The notes: a model not told the origin generated them from the sequence alone. DNA of 64,000 nt from CAZUDO01 sp964618895 (GCA_964618895.1 CAZUDO010000057.1:1-64000); one strand, 5' to 3'. Shown: positions 34,048 through 42,909, counted from the first letter of the stretch. Program-made: numbers and translations.

Positions 34048-35157
34048 TCAGCTCAGCCCGTACAACCCCCCCGCATTGCCCCCCGCGATCATGCGCCGCT
34101 CCTCCGCCGGCACCCCAGTGAAGTGCTCCTCCAGTGCCTGCCGCGAGTGCGGCCACGTGCTGTCGCTGTGCGGGTAGTCCGTGGACCACATGATGTTCTT
34201 GAGCCCGCAGCGGTGCCGTTCCGCGACCCCGACCATGTCCTGGATGAAAGTGGCGTAGCCCTGGCGGTACCAGTAGCTGCTCGGCTTCTCCTTGATGACG
34301 GCCTTGGTCCAGAAGCGGTGTTTGTCGAAGACCTGGTCCATGCGCTGGAGGAAGTAGGGGATCCAGCCGACCCCGCTCTCGACCAGCACGAAGCGCATCT
34401 TCGGATGGCGCTCGAGGATGCCGGTGAACGTGAGCGTCGACAGCAGCTCGGTCATGGAGATGGGGGCGAGGGAGATGAACGTCTCCTTCACGCCGGGAGT
34501 GGGGTCCATCAGGCGCGTGATCGCCATGCCGCGCGGGCCGACGATGTGGAAGCTGCACGGAAGCCCGGTCTCCTCGATCAGCGACCAGAAGGGCTCGTAG
34601 GCCGGGTCGTGCAGGGGCTTGCCGCCCTGGTCGTCGGGAAAGGGGTTCACGTGGAAGCCGCGCAGACCGAGGGCGGCGATGCGCTTCAACTCCGTCAGGC
34701 CCTCGTCGAGGTCGACCAGGGGCACGTGGCCGAGGCCGACCAGGCGTCCGGGAGCGGCCTTGGACAGCTCGACCATCCAGTCGTTGTAGGTACGGAGGAT
34801 GTACATCCGCAGCTCGGGGTCTTTCGGGTATTGGGTGACCGGGCCGCCGAAGTAGAGCACCTCGGCGTCGACTCCGTCCTGGTCCATGTCGGCGAGGCGC
34901 GCGGCGGGGTCGTACGAGCCGGGGCGCATGTCCTTGTAGCTGAGCCCGACGGGCTTGAAGTCCTCCGCCTTCCGTCCGGCGGATGCGTCCAGGCCGATGC
35001 CCCCGCTCACCTGCTGATCGACGATCCACATGTCACCGTTGGGCGTGGTCTCGACCCGCGGGACGCGCTCTTTCAGCTTCTGCGGCGCGCTGCGCGTCCA
35101 CAGATCCTTGGCCGGGTTGACGTGGGAGTCCGCCGAGATGATCCGCTCGGTGCTCAT
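34048..35157 (-). CDS. Amidohydrolase (Amidohydro_2 / ACMSD-like)
   Basis: 369 residues. The metal-binding TIM-barrel elements are visible: ADSHVNP near the N-terminus (x-D-x-H), LRGFHVNPFPDD, PCSFHIVGPRG, and the late STDYPHSDSTWP carrying the catalytic Asp. Sequences ERHPKMRFVLVESGVGWIP and GLKNIMWSTDYPHSD are typical of the amidohydrolase-2 group, which includes decarboxylases and hydrolases of aromatic or cyclic compounds. The start at 35157 (MSTERIISADSHVNP) is preceded by an AGGATT site. It lies convergent to the GNAT gene and may add to the nearby acyl-CoA catabolism. Confidence 0.88.
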   Translation of the reverse strand: MSTERIISADSHVNPAKDLWTRSAPQKLKERVPRVETTPNGDMWIVDQQVSGGIGLDASAGRKAEDFKPVGLSYKDMRPGSYDPAARLADMDQDGVDAEVLYFGGPVTQYPKDPELRMYILRTYNDWMVELSKAAPGRLVGLGHVPLVDLDEGLTELKRIAALGLRGFHVNPFPDDQGGKPLHDPAYEPFWSLIEETGLPCSFHIVGPRGMAITRLMDPTPGVKETFISLAPISMTELLSTLTFTGILERHPKMRFVLVESGVGWIPYFLQRMDQVFDKHRFWTKAVIKEKPSSYWYRQGYATFIQDMVGVAERHRCGLKNIMWSTDYPHSDSTWPHSRQALEEHFTGVPAEERRMIAGGNAGGLYGLS

Positions 35158-35238
35158 GTTCGAATCCTCCGTGGGATGGAGCTTTAGGACATCCGGCGAC
35201 GAAGCACCACCGCCCCGGGCCACGCCACCGACCGTCGG

Positions 35239-38200
35239 TCAGGGCGTGAGCAGGTCCTGGGAACGCACCGCGTCGGGCAGCGGGTCGAGCAGGGCGATCA
35301 GCTGGTCGGCGAGCGCATCGGCGATCTTGCCTTTGAGCTGCGCCTTGGCGATCGTCACCAGGGTTCCGTTGACCTTCTTCCCGACCACGCGCAGCAGCTT
35401 GGTGCGCTTCTTCGTGACCAGGCTCTGCTCGGCGGCGGTGAGCTTCGTCTTTGCGGCCGAGATGAGCTTGCCCAGCTTGGCGCGTACCTTGGCGTCGAGA
35501 GCCTCCGCGGGGGCGGTGCCGATGAGGAGCGCGCTGCCATCGAGCGGACACGAGACGGCCGCGAAGCGCGTCCGCGGCGCGTGCTGACACCGGCCGTCGA
35601 CGCACTGGTCGTCGGTGCAGTCGTTGCCGTCGCCGCACCCGCCGTCGTTCAGGCACGTGGGATTGAGCGGACACACGATGCTTCCGGAGCGCGTCCGCGG
35701 CGCGTGCTGGCAGCGGCCGTCGACGCACTGGTCGTCGGTGCACTCGTCGCCGTCGTTGCAGCTGCCGTCATTCAGGCAGGTGTGCCGGCAGATCGGAGCC
35801 CCGGCCGCGTCGAGGACGCACGCGTGGTCGATGGTGGCCGGGTTGCCGTCGTTGCAGTCGACGGGGGCGACGCTGGTGCAGGCGCTGGCGACGCATTGCT
35901 TGCCGGCGCACAGGCCGACGGGATCGCAGTCGGTGTCGCGCGTGCACCGCACGCACGGCTCCTGGCCGCCCCCCTGGCACATGGTCTCGACCTGACAGGC
36001 GGCGCTGCAGCCGTCGTTGTCGAAGTCGTTGCCGTCGTCGCACGCCTCGCCGTCGGTCACGATCAGGTTGCCGCACGCGGTCGGGGTGCAGTTGGCGTCA
36101 CAGCCGTCCCCGCTTATGCGATCGGCGTCGTCGCACTCTTCCTTGGCGGGTACGTTCTCGCATCCGGGGCCGGTGCTGTCGACGATGCCGTTGCCGCATA
36201 CCTCGGTGCGACAGGTCTCGGTGCAGCCGTCGCAGGCGCGGCGGTTGCCGTCGTCGCACAGCTCGCCGCTGTCGACGATGCCGTTGCCGCACCCGGGGAA
36301 GGTGCAGTTGGCGTTGCACCCGTCGCCGTTGACGGCATTGCCGTCGTCGCACTGCTCGCCGGTGTTGGGCGTGGGGATGCCGTTGCCGCAGCCGGTCCGC
36401 CGGCAGGTGCCGATGGTCGGGAGCTCGGGGTGTGGTGCGGAGTCGCAGCCGTCGCCGTCGCGCTGGTTGCCGTCGTCGCACTGCTCGCCGCAATCGATGA
36501 TGAGATTGCCGCACTCCTCGCGGGTGCAGGTGGCGGAGCAGCCGTCGCAGGCGTCCGTGTTGTCGTCGTCGCATTCCTCGTCCCGGTTGAGCCTATTATC
36601 GCCGCAGCTGGGCAGGGCGCCGATACGGCAGGTGGGCTCGCAGCCGTCCTCAGCGGCGGTGTTGCCGTCGTCGCAGTCCTCGCCGCAGTCGAGGACGCCG
36701 TTGCCGCACGCCTCGACGGTGCACAGCGGCGAGCACAGGTCGCAGCCCGAGGAGTTGCCGTCGTCGCACGCCTCGCCGTCGGTGCGGATGCCGTTGCCAC
36801 AGCCGGTGATGCGACAGTTGACGTCGCAGCCGTCGCCGTTCTGGGCGTTCTGCTCGTCGCACTCGTCATGGCAGTCGAGGCGGCCGTTGCCGCACACCTC
36901 GCTCTGACACGACGACGAGCAGCCGTCGCAGGAGAGTGTGTTGCCGTCGTCGCACTCCTCGTCGCCCCGTTCCGTGCCGTCGCCGCACGCCTGCGGGCCG
37001 CTGCAGGGGGGCAGGGTGCGGTCGACCAGGACCGACGGCGGCGGCGTGACGCTGCCCTGGACGACTGGGGGCTTGAGGGGGTTGCGGTAGCGGAAGACGT
37101 TGCTGCCGCCGGCGGCGGTGACGATGGTGCTGGGGGCGACGGTGAGCGTGTCGGCCGCCCGGAGGAGGTTGGTTCCGCCGCCACCGCTGCTGGAGAGACG
37201 CGAGCCGGTCTGGATGTCGACGACGCAGCCGACGAGGTCGAGGAAGCCCCCGGGGCCTTCGTTCAAGCCGTTCAGATGGACGTTGGTACGCACGGCGATC
37301 CGTTGGGCGCTGGCCGTGAGCACGCCGGCCTCGATGCCGGCGTCGTTGTCGCCGTCGATCTCGCCGGTGAGGGTGACCGCCTCCCGGGCCTCGATCGAAA
37401 GCTCGCCCGCGCCGCCTCTGCCGCCGCCGAAGTCGATTGGCCCGGCGATGACCTGGCGTGCGGCCAGCATGATGATGAAGCCGCCGCTGCCCTCGGCGCC
37501 GCGTCCGCGGCTCACGATGGGCGCGGTCTGGATGAGGTCGCCACCGTTCGCGCGCAGGTCGGAGTCACCGCCCTCGCCGTCCGGGGCGGCGCCGTACTGG
37601 GTGAGGGGCCCGTTCAGGGTGAGCGAGCCGCCCGCGATGATGTCGATGTCGCCGCCTGTGCCGCCGGCGTCGATGCCGCCCTCGGCCTGCACGGCGATGG
37701 CGCCATCGATGCGGATGTCGGTGGCGGCTTCGATGCTGACCGAGCCCCCGTCGCCGAAGTCCGCCCGGGCGGTGCCGTCGAGCCGGCCGGCTGTGCTCGT
37801 GGTCACGCTCTCGGTTTCCGACTCGAGGATGATCGACCCGCCGTCGCGACCGGACACGTCGATCGGGCCGCCGATCTCGATCCGGCCGCGGTTGGCCAGG
37901 ATGGACACGTCGCCGCCGCCGTTGCCGTCGCCACCGCCCAGGGCGCGGATCTCTCCGGGGGCGACCAGGCGGACCGACCCTTCGGCGTTGAGTGTGAAGC
38001 GTCCTCCGTTGGCGAGAGGGGATGACCCCTGGACCCCGATGAACCCCAGGATCTCGACGTTGCCGCCGGCGGTCACGTCGAGGAAGCCGCCGCCCTGGGG
38101 AGCGGAGAGGTCGATGCGGCTCTGGCTGTTGATGACGATGCCCCCCAGGGTCACGATGGCGATCGATCCGGCGCGCGGCTTGGCCTCGGCGGCGTTGCCG

Positions 38201-38469
38201 CGTGCGAACAGCGCGCTGCCGCCGGCGAGGGTGAGGCTGCCGGCCCGGATGGTCATCAGGCCTCCGCCCACGTCGAGGCTGCCGCGGCGGGCGAGGGTGA
38301 GCGGGCGGGTGCCGAAGTCGAGCACCGACTGGTCGTCCACCGGTCGGGGGGTGTCGATCACGCACGCCACTGCGGCCCGGTCGCACACGTCGTCGGCAGT
38401 AGTGGCGCGTGCGACGGGGGCGGTCGTCAGGGCAACCGCGATCAGGGCGGCCAGGGTAAGCACACGCAT
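35239..38469 (-). CDS. Secreted beta-helix protein with Myxococcus-type Cys-rich repeats
   Basis: About 1076 residues. The signal peptide is MRVLTLAALIAVALTTAPVARA. Residues 30-480 are a Gly/Asp-rich parallel beta-helix like filamentous-haemagglutinin passengers (GGLMTIRAGSLTLAGGS, GGDVSILANRGRIEIGGPI). Next come ten 'CGNGxxDxGExCDDGNxxxxDGCxxxC' modules of the TIGR02232-like Cys-rich type. Then two near-identical copies of a 41-residue unit (CLNDGxCxDGxxCTDDQCVDGRCQHAPRTR, a 123-bp direct repeat at about 35599/35722), and a Lys-rich helical C-terminal domain (LGKLISAAKTKLTAAEQSLV). Comparable helical ends occur on two proteins at 55.5-64 kb. It is divergent from the pilin gene. Probably surface-exposed or extracellular; the start is ATG 38469. 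Confidence 0.8.
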   Translation of the reverse strand: MRVLTLAALIAVALTTAPVARATTADDVCDRAAVACVIDTPRPVDDQSVLDFGTRPLTLARRGSLDVGGGLMTIRAGSLTLAGGSALFARGNAAEAKPRAGSIAIVTLGGIVINSQSRIDLSAPQGGGFLDVTAGGNVEILGFIGVQGSSPLANGGRFTLNAEGSVRLVAPGEIRALGGGDGNGGGDVSILANRGRIEIGGPIDVSGRDGGSIILESETESVTTSTAGRLDGTARADFGDGGSVSIEAATDIRIDGAIAVQAEGGIDAGGTGGDIDIIAGGSLTLNGPLTQYGAAPDGEGGDSDLRANGGDLIQTAPIVSRGRGAEGSGGFIIMLAARQVIAGPIDFGGGRGGAGELSIEAREAVTLTGEIDGDNDAGIEAGVLTASAQRIAVRTNVHLNGLNEGPGGFLDLVGCVVDIQTGSRLSSSGGGGTNLLRAADTLTVAPSTIVTAAGGSNVFRYRNPLKPPVVQGSVTPPPSVLVDRTLPPCSGPQACGDGTERGDEECDDGNTLSCDGCSSSCQSEVCGNGRLDCHDECDEQNAQNGDGCDVNCRITGCGNGIRTDGEACDDGNSSGCDLCSPLCTVEACGNGVLDCGEDCDDGNTAAEDGCEPTCRIGALPSCGDNRLNRDEECDDDNTDACDGCSATCTREECGNLIIDCGEQCDDGNQRDGDGCDSAPHPELPTIGTCRRTGCGNGIPTPNTGEQCDDGNAVNGDGCNANCTFPGCGNGIVDSGELCDDGNRRACDGCTETCRTEVCGNGIVDSTGPGCENVPAKEECDDADRISGDGCDANCTPTACGNLIVTDGEACDDGNDFDNDGCSAACQVETMCQGGGQEPCVRCTRDTDCDPVGLCAGKQCVASACTSVAPVDCNDGNPATIDHACVLDAAGAPICRHTCLNDGSCNDGDECTDDQCVDGRCQHAPRTRSGSIVCPLNPTCLNDGGCGDGNDCTDDQCVDGRCQHAPRTRFAAVSCPLDGSALLIGTAPAEALDAKVRAKLGKLISAAKTKLTAAEQSLVTKKRTKLLRVVGKKVNGTLVTIAKAQLKGKIADALADQLIALLDPLPDAVRSQDLLTP

Positions 38470-38868
38470 GTGGGGCGCAATCTGAGCAACCCCTATGCCC
38501 GGGGCGCCCGGCGGCGGGAGCCCCACAAAGCCTTGCAGGGCATGGAAACTCGGCCTGCCGTGAGGAATGCTCGGGCTGGCACCGCTGCAGGAATCAGGCG
38601 AGGCTGCGGGGGGGTAGGCCGGTTGGACCGTCGACACGGGACGGAGTTGTACCCAAGGCGCGAGAGCGGAACCAGGGGGCGCGTCGAAAAGAACGCTCGC
38701 TGGCCGCGATGCGGTGTGGGGTCGGGAGTGCCGTGCACAGGTCTGAGCGGTTCTGGCACATGCCGTCACGGAGATGCCGCTCGACGCGACCACGTGACGC
38801 CGGCAGGCCAGGAAAGAACGGCCAGACGAGGCTCGTGCCCGGCACCACGCTTGCTTTCGCACCTCAGC
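38470..38868. other. 399-bp intergenic region between divergent surface-protein genes
   Basis: No gene is supported on either strand. It must hold the promoters for the beta-helix protein (minus) and the pilin (plus). The only recognisable element is a sigma-54-like -24/-12 pair next to the pilin start. Confidence 0.5.
38840..38856 (+). promoter_or_regulatory. Possible sigma-54 (-24/-12) promoter of the pilin gene
   Basis: CGGCACCACGCTTGCTT fits the RpoN pattern (T)GGCAC-N5-TTGC with the required spacing between the GG and GC elements. Pilin genes are commonly RpoN-dependent in Pseudomonas, Geobacter and Myxococcus. The predicted transcript would begin about 4 nt before the pilin ATG, which is unusually close, so this may be chance or a near-leaderless message. 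Confidence 0.35.
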
Positions 38869-39237
38869 ATGTGGAGCCGGCGGCGAAAGGAAGCAGGCTT
38901 CACCCTGATCGAGCTGCTGGTCGTGGTCTCGATCCTGGGTATCCTGGCGGCGATCGCGATTCCGAGCTTCGTCGGGCGACAGGGCAAGGCCTTCGATGCC
39001 CGCATTATCGAGGACGCCAGGAACGCCGCCAGCGCGCAAGAGGCCTACTTCGTCGATAACGGCACGTATTACGAGGGCAGCAACTGCAACGTGATGCCGG
39101 GAATGAACGTCTCCGACGGCACCTCGTGCAGCGCTGCTCTCACGGCGAGCGGCTTCGAGATCGAGACCACGCATCCGCGCGCGTCCAGGACCTGCCACTG
39201 GTCGACGGCCACGCTGCCGAACCTGAGCTGCTCCTGA
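38869..39237 (+). CDS. Type IV pilin / prepilin-like protein
   Basis: 122 residues. The prepilin leader MWSRRRKEAG is followed by FTLIELLVVVSILGILAAIA, giving cleavage between Gly and Phe by prepilin peptidase and the invariant Glu at +5. The globular part is short and has four Cys, two near the end (RTCHWSTATLPNLSCS) as in D-region disulphides. It is a major or minor pilin of a type IV pilus or a type II secretion pseudopilin. No pil or gsp genes adjoin. The ATG has no clear Shine-Dalgarno site; TTG 38851 is an in-frame alternative. Confidence 0.88.
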   Translation: MWSRRRKEAGFTLIELLVVVSILGILAAIAIPSFVGRQGKAFDARIIEDARNAASAQEAYFVDNGTYYEGSNCNVMPGMNVSDGTSCSAALTASGFEIETTHPRASRTCHWSTATLPNLSCS

Positions 39238-39316
39238 TCCCCCGCCGGTCGCACCGCGCTTGGATGACCTGACCCGCGCTTGCGTGACCTGACCCGAGCG
39301 TATACCACCCGGGCCA

Positions 39317-39541
39317 GTGCCCAGCCCCGAGGAGGTCCAGCAGCGCATCGAGCAGGGGCTGCCCGGCGCGCGTGTGGACGTCGTCGACACCACTGGCGCG
39401 GGCGACCACTTCGAGGTGCGCGTGCGAGCCGCCGCGTTCGGCGGCAAGACCCTGGTCGAGCAGCACCAGCTGGTCTACGGTGCCCTCGGTGCCTTGATGG
39501 GCCATATCCACGCACTGTCCCTCCGCACGGAGGGCCTGTAG
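39317..39541 (+). CDS. bolA: BolA-family protein
   Basis: 74 residues with the BolA fold: EEVQQRIEQGLPGARVDVVDTTGAGDHFEVRVRAAAF, then GKTLVEQHQLVYGALGALM and HALSLRT. The loop 'GDHFEVRV' and the conserved His in 'VEQHQLVY' are the Fe-S and glutaredoxin-contact region of the family. The next gene, 10 bp away, encodes a CGFS glutaredoxin, the classical BolA partner in [2Fe-2S] cluster transfer. The start is GTG 39317. Confidence 0.93.
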   Translation: MPSPEEVQQRIEQGLPGARVDVVDTTGAGDHFEVRVRAAAFGGKTLVEQHQLVYGALGALMGHIHALSLRTEGL

Positions 39542-39551
39542 GAGAGCAACC

Positions 39552-39884
39552 ATGGCCGACGCGCCGGGTGAAGTGATGAGCGAGATCGAGCGCGAGGTGC
39601 GGGACACTCCCGTCCTCGTCTACATGAAGGGCACACCGAGCTTCCCCATGTGCGGCTTCTCTGCCGCCACGGTCGAGATCCTGCGCGAGATCGGCGTCCC
39701 CTTCAAGGCGGTTGATGTGCTGGCCGAGCCGGCGAAGCGGGACGGCATCAAGGCCTACTCCAACTGGCCGACCATCCCGCAGGTGTACGTGGGCGGCAAG
39801 TTCATCGGCGGCTGTGACATCGTGCGTGAGCTGCACGCCCGCGGCGAGCTCGCGGCCATCGTCCAGGGTGCCGCCGGCAAGTAG
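39552..39884 (+). CDS. grxD: Monothiol glutaredoxin (Grx4/GrxD family)
   Basis: 110 residues. The CGFS active site lies in VYMKGTPSFPMCGFSAATVEIL, and the glutathione-binding elements NWPTIPQVYVGGKFIGGCDIVREL are complete. Monothiol CGFS glutaredoxins carry a glutathione-ligated [2Fe-2S] cluster and form heterodimers with BolA for iron-sulphur trafficking. It is co-transcribed with bolA (10 bp spacing). Confidence 0.95.
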   Translation: MADAPGEVMSEIEREVRDTPVLVYMKGTPSFPMCGFSAATVEILREIGVPFKAVDVLAEPAKRDGIKAYSNWPTIPQVYVGGKFIGGCDIVRELHARGELAAIVQGAAGK

Positions 39885-39897
39885 ACGCGGCCTCGGG

Positions 39898-40560
39898 CTA
39901 GGCGCTCGGCACGCGCCGCCGCAGGCCGCCGCAGGGCTGGATCTGCCAGTATTCACGCAGCCAGTAGTGCGCCAGCTTCTCGTACTCGCGCAGCACCGCC
40001 TTGGCGTGGTGCCGCACGCGCCACCAGCGCCACGGCGGAAAGGTGTCGTCGCGTGACGGCCGCACGGCCACCTGCACGGCCGGACCCAGGCTCTGATGCA
40101 GGATCAGCCGGGCCCGGCGTGTATGGGCACGAGAGGTGACCACCACCAGGCTGCGGTAGTGCCGGGAGCAGGCCCAACGGGCGATCGTGCGCGCCTCGCT
40201 CACGGTGCTGCGGCCGCGTCGGCGCAGCCGGAGGATCGCGCCGCGCGGCACCCCGAGCTGGCGGAGCACGTCCATGGTGATCTCATCGCTCTCGGGCAGG
40301 CGGACGCCGTGGGCCCGGAGCTGGTGGGTCGCGCCCCGCTGGCGTTCGCGGCTGACCACCACCAGCGGTGCGACGCCGGCCTGATACAAAGCGGCCGCCT
40401 CGAGGGCGCGATCGGGGATCGAGCCCGCCATCACGACGATGGCATCCGCCGTCCGCGGCAGGGGGTCGGACACCAGGAGCACGCGCCCGGCGACGGTGAG
40501 CACCCCGATGCCGAGGGCGATCAGCGCGCAGAGCAGGGCGAGTACGCGAAGCGGGCGCAC
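39898..40560 (-). CDS. DUF218 / YdcF-like membrane-anchored protein
   Basis: 220 residues. A single N-terminal membrane helix (VLALLCALIALGIGVLTVAG) is followed by the DUF218 domain: ADAIVVMAGSIPDRALEAAALYQAG, STVSEARTIARWACSRHYRSLVVVTSRAHTRRARLIL. This family (YdcF, SanA, ElyC) acts at the envelope; some members affect lipid-carrier or peptidoglycan metabolism. Here it starts 3 bp after the thiolase stop, as the last gene of a four-gene operon, which may be only positional. The start is GTG 40560. Confidence 0.88.
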   Translation of the reverse strand: MRPLRVLALLCALIALGIGVLTVAGRVLLVSDPLPRTADAIVVMAGSIPDRALEAAALYQAGVAPLVVVSRERQRGATHQLRAHGVRLPESDEITMDVLRQLGVPRGAILRLRRRGRSTVSEARTIARWACSRHYRSLVVVTSRAHTRRARLILHQSLGPAVQVAVRPSRDDTFPPWRWWRVRHHAKAVLREYEKLAHYWLREYWQIQPCGGLRRRVPSA

Positions 40561-40563
40561 TGC

Positions 40564-41697
40564 TCAGCGCGTGAGGATGACGACGCACGCGTTGGCGCCC
40601 CGCCCGACGGTATGCCCGAGCGCCACCCGGGCCCCCGGCACCTGGCGGGCCCCGGCGGCCCCCCGGAGTTGCCAGGTGAGCTCGACGATCTGACCGAGCG
40701 CCGACGCGCCGAGCGGCTCTCCCTTGGAGAGCAGCCCCCCGCTCGGATTGACCGGCGGGCGGGAGGTCATCTCGCCGCCGCCGTCCCGAACCCAGCGGCC
40801 GCCGTCGCCGCGGCGGCAGAGGCCGAGCTCCTCGGCGGACAGGATCTCGCGCGCGGCGTCGGTATCCTGCAGCTCGACGACGTGCACGTCGTTCGGTCCG
40901 ACGCCGGCCTCCGCGTACGCGTCCCGGGCCGCCATCTCGGTGGGGGTGGGGACCCCGTCCTCGACCAGGCCGCTCATCGGCGTGTGCTCGCCCAGCACCG
41001 AGCCGGCCTGATGCGAGCGCAGCGCCGCGGCCGCGACCCGGACGGCCCCTGGACCTTCGGGGTTGGCCGACAGGACGATCGCCGCCGCACCCTCGTTGGG
41101 CGCGCACAGCATGAGGAGGTGCAGGGGGGCGCACACCACGGGCGAGGCCAGCACCTCGTCGCGTGTGATCGCCTTCTGGTACATGGCGTTCGGGTTGGCG
41201 ACCCCGTGGCGATGGTTCTTGACCGACACCTGCGCCAGGTCGTCCGCCGTCACCTCGCTCTCGCGCATGAGGCGCTGGGCGCGGAGCGCGAAGTAGGCCG
41301 GGGTGGCCGCCAGCCCGGCTTCCTCGCGCCAGGGCTCGAAGAAGCTCGAGCGGATCATCCCGCGCGGCATCTTCTCCATGCCGAAGACGAGCACGCGCTC
41401 GCAGCGGCCCGACGCCACCTGGGAGACGCCGAGCGCGAGCGCCGCGCCCCCGCTCGCGCAGCCGGCCTCGACGTTCACCATGGGTACGCCGGAGAGGCCG
41501 AGCGAGGTGAGCACCTTGTGCCCGGCGGCGACGCCGCTGTACACGGTGCCACAGAAGGCAGCCTGGAACGCGCCGCGGCCGACGCGTGCCTCCGCCAGCG
41601 CGGCCCGCACGGCATGGGCGCCCAGCTGCGTGACAGTCGTGTCGCCGAAGCGGCCGAAGGGGTGCAGGCCGGTGCCGGTGACGTACACCGGCCTCAT
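40564..41697 (-). CDS. Thiolase-like protein (SCP2/lipid-transfer thiolase group)
   Basis: 377 residues with the thiolase fold. The nucleophilic Cys is in VNVEAGCASGGAALALG. The second Cys/His block ends ALGHTVGRGANACVVIL, and PSGGLLSKGEPLGASALGQIVEL matches the family. The usual E-x-H-D-x-F motif reads VELQDTDAARE, so the His is replaced by Gln. Members pairing with a DUF35 protein (as Ltp2-ChsH2) act as aldolases rather than true thiolases, cleaving hydroxyacyl-CoA side chains. A DUF35 gene overlaps its start by 4 bp, which supports that reading. Confidence 0.85.
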   Translation of the reverse strand: MRPVYVTGTGLHPFGRFGDTTVTQLGAHAVRAALAEARVGRGAFQAAFCGTVYSGVAAGHKVLTSLGLSGVPMVNVEAGCASGGAALALGVSQVASGRCERVLVFGMEKMPRGMIRSSFFEPWREEAGLAATPAYFALRAQRLMRESEVTADDLAQVSVKNHRHGVANPNAMYQKAITRDEVLASPVVCAPLHLLMLCAPNEGAAAIVLSANPEGPGAVRVAAAALRSHQAGSVLGEHTPMSGLVEDGVPTPTEMAARDAYAEAGVGPNDVHVVELQDTDAAREILSAEELGLCRRGDGGRWVRDGGGEMTSRPPVNPSGGLLSKGEPLGASALGQIVELTWQLRGAAGARQVPGARVALGHTVGRGANACVVILTR

Positions 41698-42107
41698 GCT
41701 CCGCGATCCTCCGGCATGAAGGCGTAGGTCACGACCGTGGTCCCGGCATCATCCCTGTGGAGGGGCACGACGACGAGTCGCATCGGCAGGCCGACGCGCA
41801 GCCGCTCGAGGCGCGCTTCGGTCAGGCGGGTGATGACGCGCAGGCCGCCGTCGACCTCGACCACCCCGAAGCCGAACGGTACGTCGCCCCGATAGCCGGG
41901 CGGACGGGTCGCCACGGCGGTGTAGAGCCACAGATGCCCGCGCGGGCCGACGCGTACCTCGCTGCATCCGTCGGCTGCGCAGTAGGGACACACCGGCCCG
42001 GCGGGGAAGTGCGCCTTCGTGCAGTGCGGACACCGGCCGGCGAGCAGGAAGGGGCCCGCGGGGTGATCGACGAACAGGCCGGCGGCGATGGGGCGTGGAT
42101 CGCTCAT
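41694..42107 (-). CDS. DUF35 OB-fold protein with zinc ribbon
   Basis: 137 residues. The rubredoxin-like zinc ribbon is CPHCTKAHFPAGPVCPYC, followed by an OB-fold (GHLWLYTAVATRPPGYRGDVPFGFGVVEVDGGLRVITRL) and the typical VGLPMRLVVVPLHRDDAG end. Such proteins bind acyl-CoA and complex with SCP2-type thiolases or aldolases. It overlaps both neighbours by 4 bp (ATGA/GTGA type), which indicates translational coupling in the order nitroreductase, DUF35, thiolase. Confidence 0.88.
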   Translation of the reverse strand: MSDPRPIAAGLFVDHPAGPFLLAGRCPHCTKAHFPAGPVCPYCAADGCSEVRVGPRGHLWLYTAVATRPPGYRGDVPFGFGVVEVDGGLRVITRLTEARLERLRVGLPMRLVVVPLHRDDAGTTVVTYAFMPEDRGA

Positions 42108-42775
42108 GGATGTCCGGTCCGGAAGGGGACGCCCCAGCGGTCGCAGAAGGCGATCTCGGTGACGGGCTTCCGGCGCACCGGGCTGAACCGACCGTCGGGA
42201 TAGCCGACTGGCACGAGGGTTACCACCTCGACCGGGTCGGGGATGGCCAGCAGGCGCTTCAGCTCGGGCTCGAAGGTGCGGTGCAGCGTGGTCAGCGTCG
42301 TCCCGAGCCCGAGGGCGCGGGCTGCCAACAACAGGTTCTGTACGGCCGGCAGGATGGAGGCATAGGCGGCGACCGGGGAGCGCAACGTCCCGTCCGGTGC
42401 CACCAGCGGGCCGAGCTGGCGGTGATCGAGACAGCACGCGATGAGGACGGGGACGTCCGCCAGCGAGGCGGCCAGCGCGCCGGCGGCGCGCATCATGGGG
42501 GCGTAGTGCGGGCGGTCGCGCAGGTCGCGGTCGAGCTCGTGGGCGGCGGTGCGCTCTTGCGCGGCGTTCCAGGCGCGACCGTAGGCGGCGGCGATCGCCG
42601 CCCGCGTGGTCGCGTCCCGGACGACCACGAAGAACCAGGGCTCGGCGCCGCGCGCCGAGGGCGCGTGCGTGGCGGCCGTCAATATGCGCCGGAGGTCCTG
42701 GTCGGGTATCGGATCCGGGCGGAAGCGTCGAATGGCCGACTGCGTCTCGGCGACGGCGAAGAAGTCGAGGCTCAC
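42104..42775 (-). CDS. Nitroreductase-family FMN oxidoreductase
   Basis: 223 residues. The FMN-binding start is SAIRRFRPDPIPDQDLRRIL, then THAPSARGAEPWFFVVVRD, the central SPVAAYASILPAVQNLLLAARALGLGTTLTT, and the terminal VTLVPVGYPDGRFSPVRRKPVTE. It is a homodimeric NAD(P)H-FMN enzyme acting on nitro compounds, quinones or enones. The start is GTG 42775. It is the first gene of the operon with DUF35, thiolase and DUF218, so a role in reducing an intermediate of ring or side-chain degradation is reasonable but unproven. Confidence 0.9.
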   Translation of the reverse strand: MSLDFFAVAETQSAIRRFRPDPIPDQDLRRILTAATHAPSARGAEPWFFVVVRDATTRAAIAAAYGRAWNAAQERTAAHELDRDLRDRPHYAPMMRAAGALAASLADVPVLIACCLDHRQLGPLVAPDGTLRSPVAAYASILPAVQNLLLAARALGLGTTLTTLHRTFEPELKRLLAIPDPVEVVTLVPVGYPDGRFSPVRRKPVTEIAFCDRWGVPFRTGHP

Positions 42776-42909
42776 GGCGTCTCCAGCGCGCCCATCGCGG
42801 CCCCGGGTATCGCACCCGTGCGGGCAGCCGGCAAGTCCCGCAGCGGCGGGCGTCGACCACTGCCGACGTCTCGACCGGCGGCGGGCGGCATGATTCTCTG
42901 TGGACTAGC

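Noticed and set aside
38560..38800. Other TGGCAC-like sequences (near 38577 and 38756) as sigma-54 sites
   Set aside because: Spacing to the next GC element is wrong for -24/-12 promoters.
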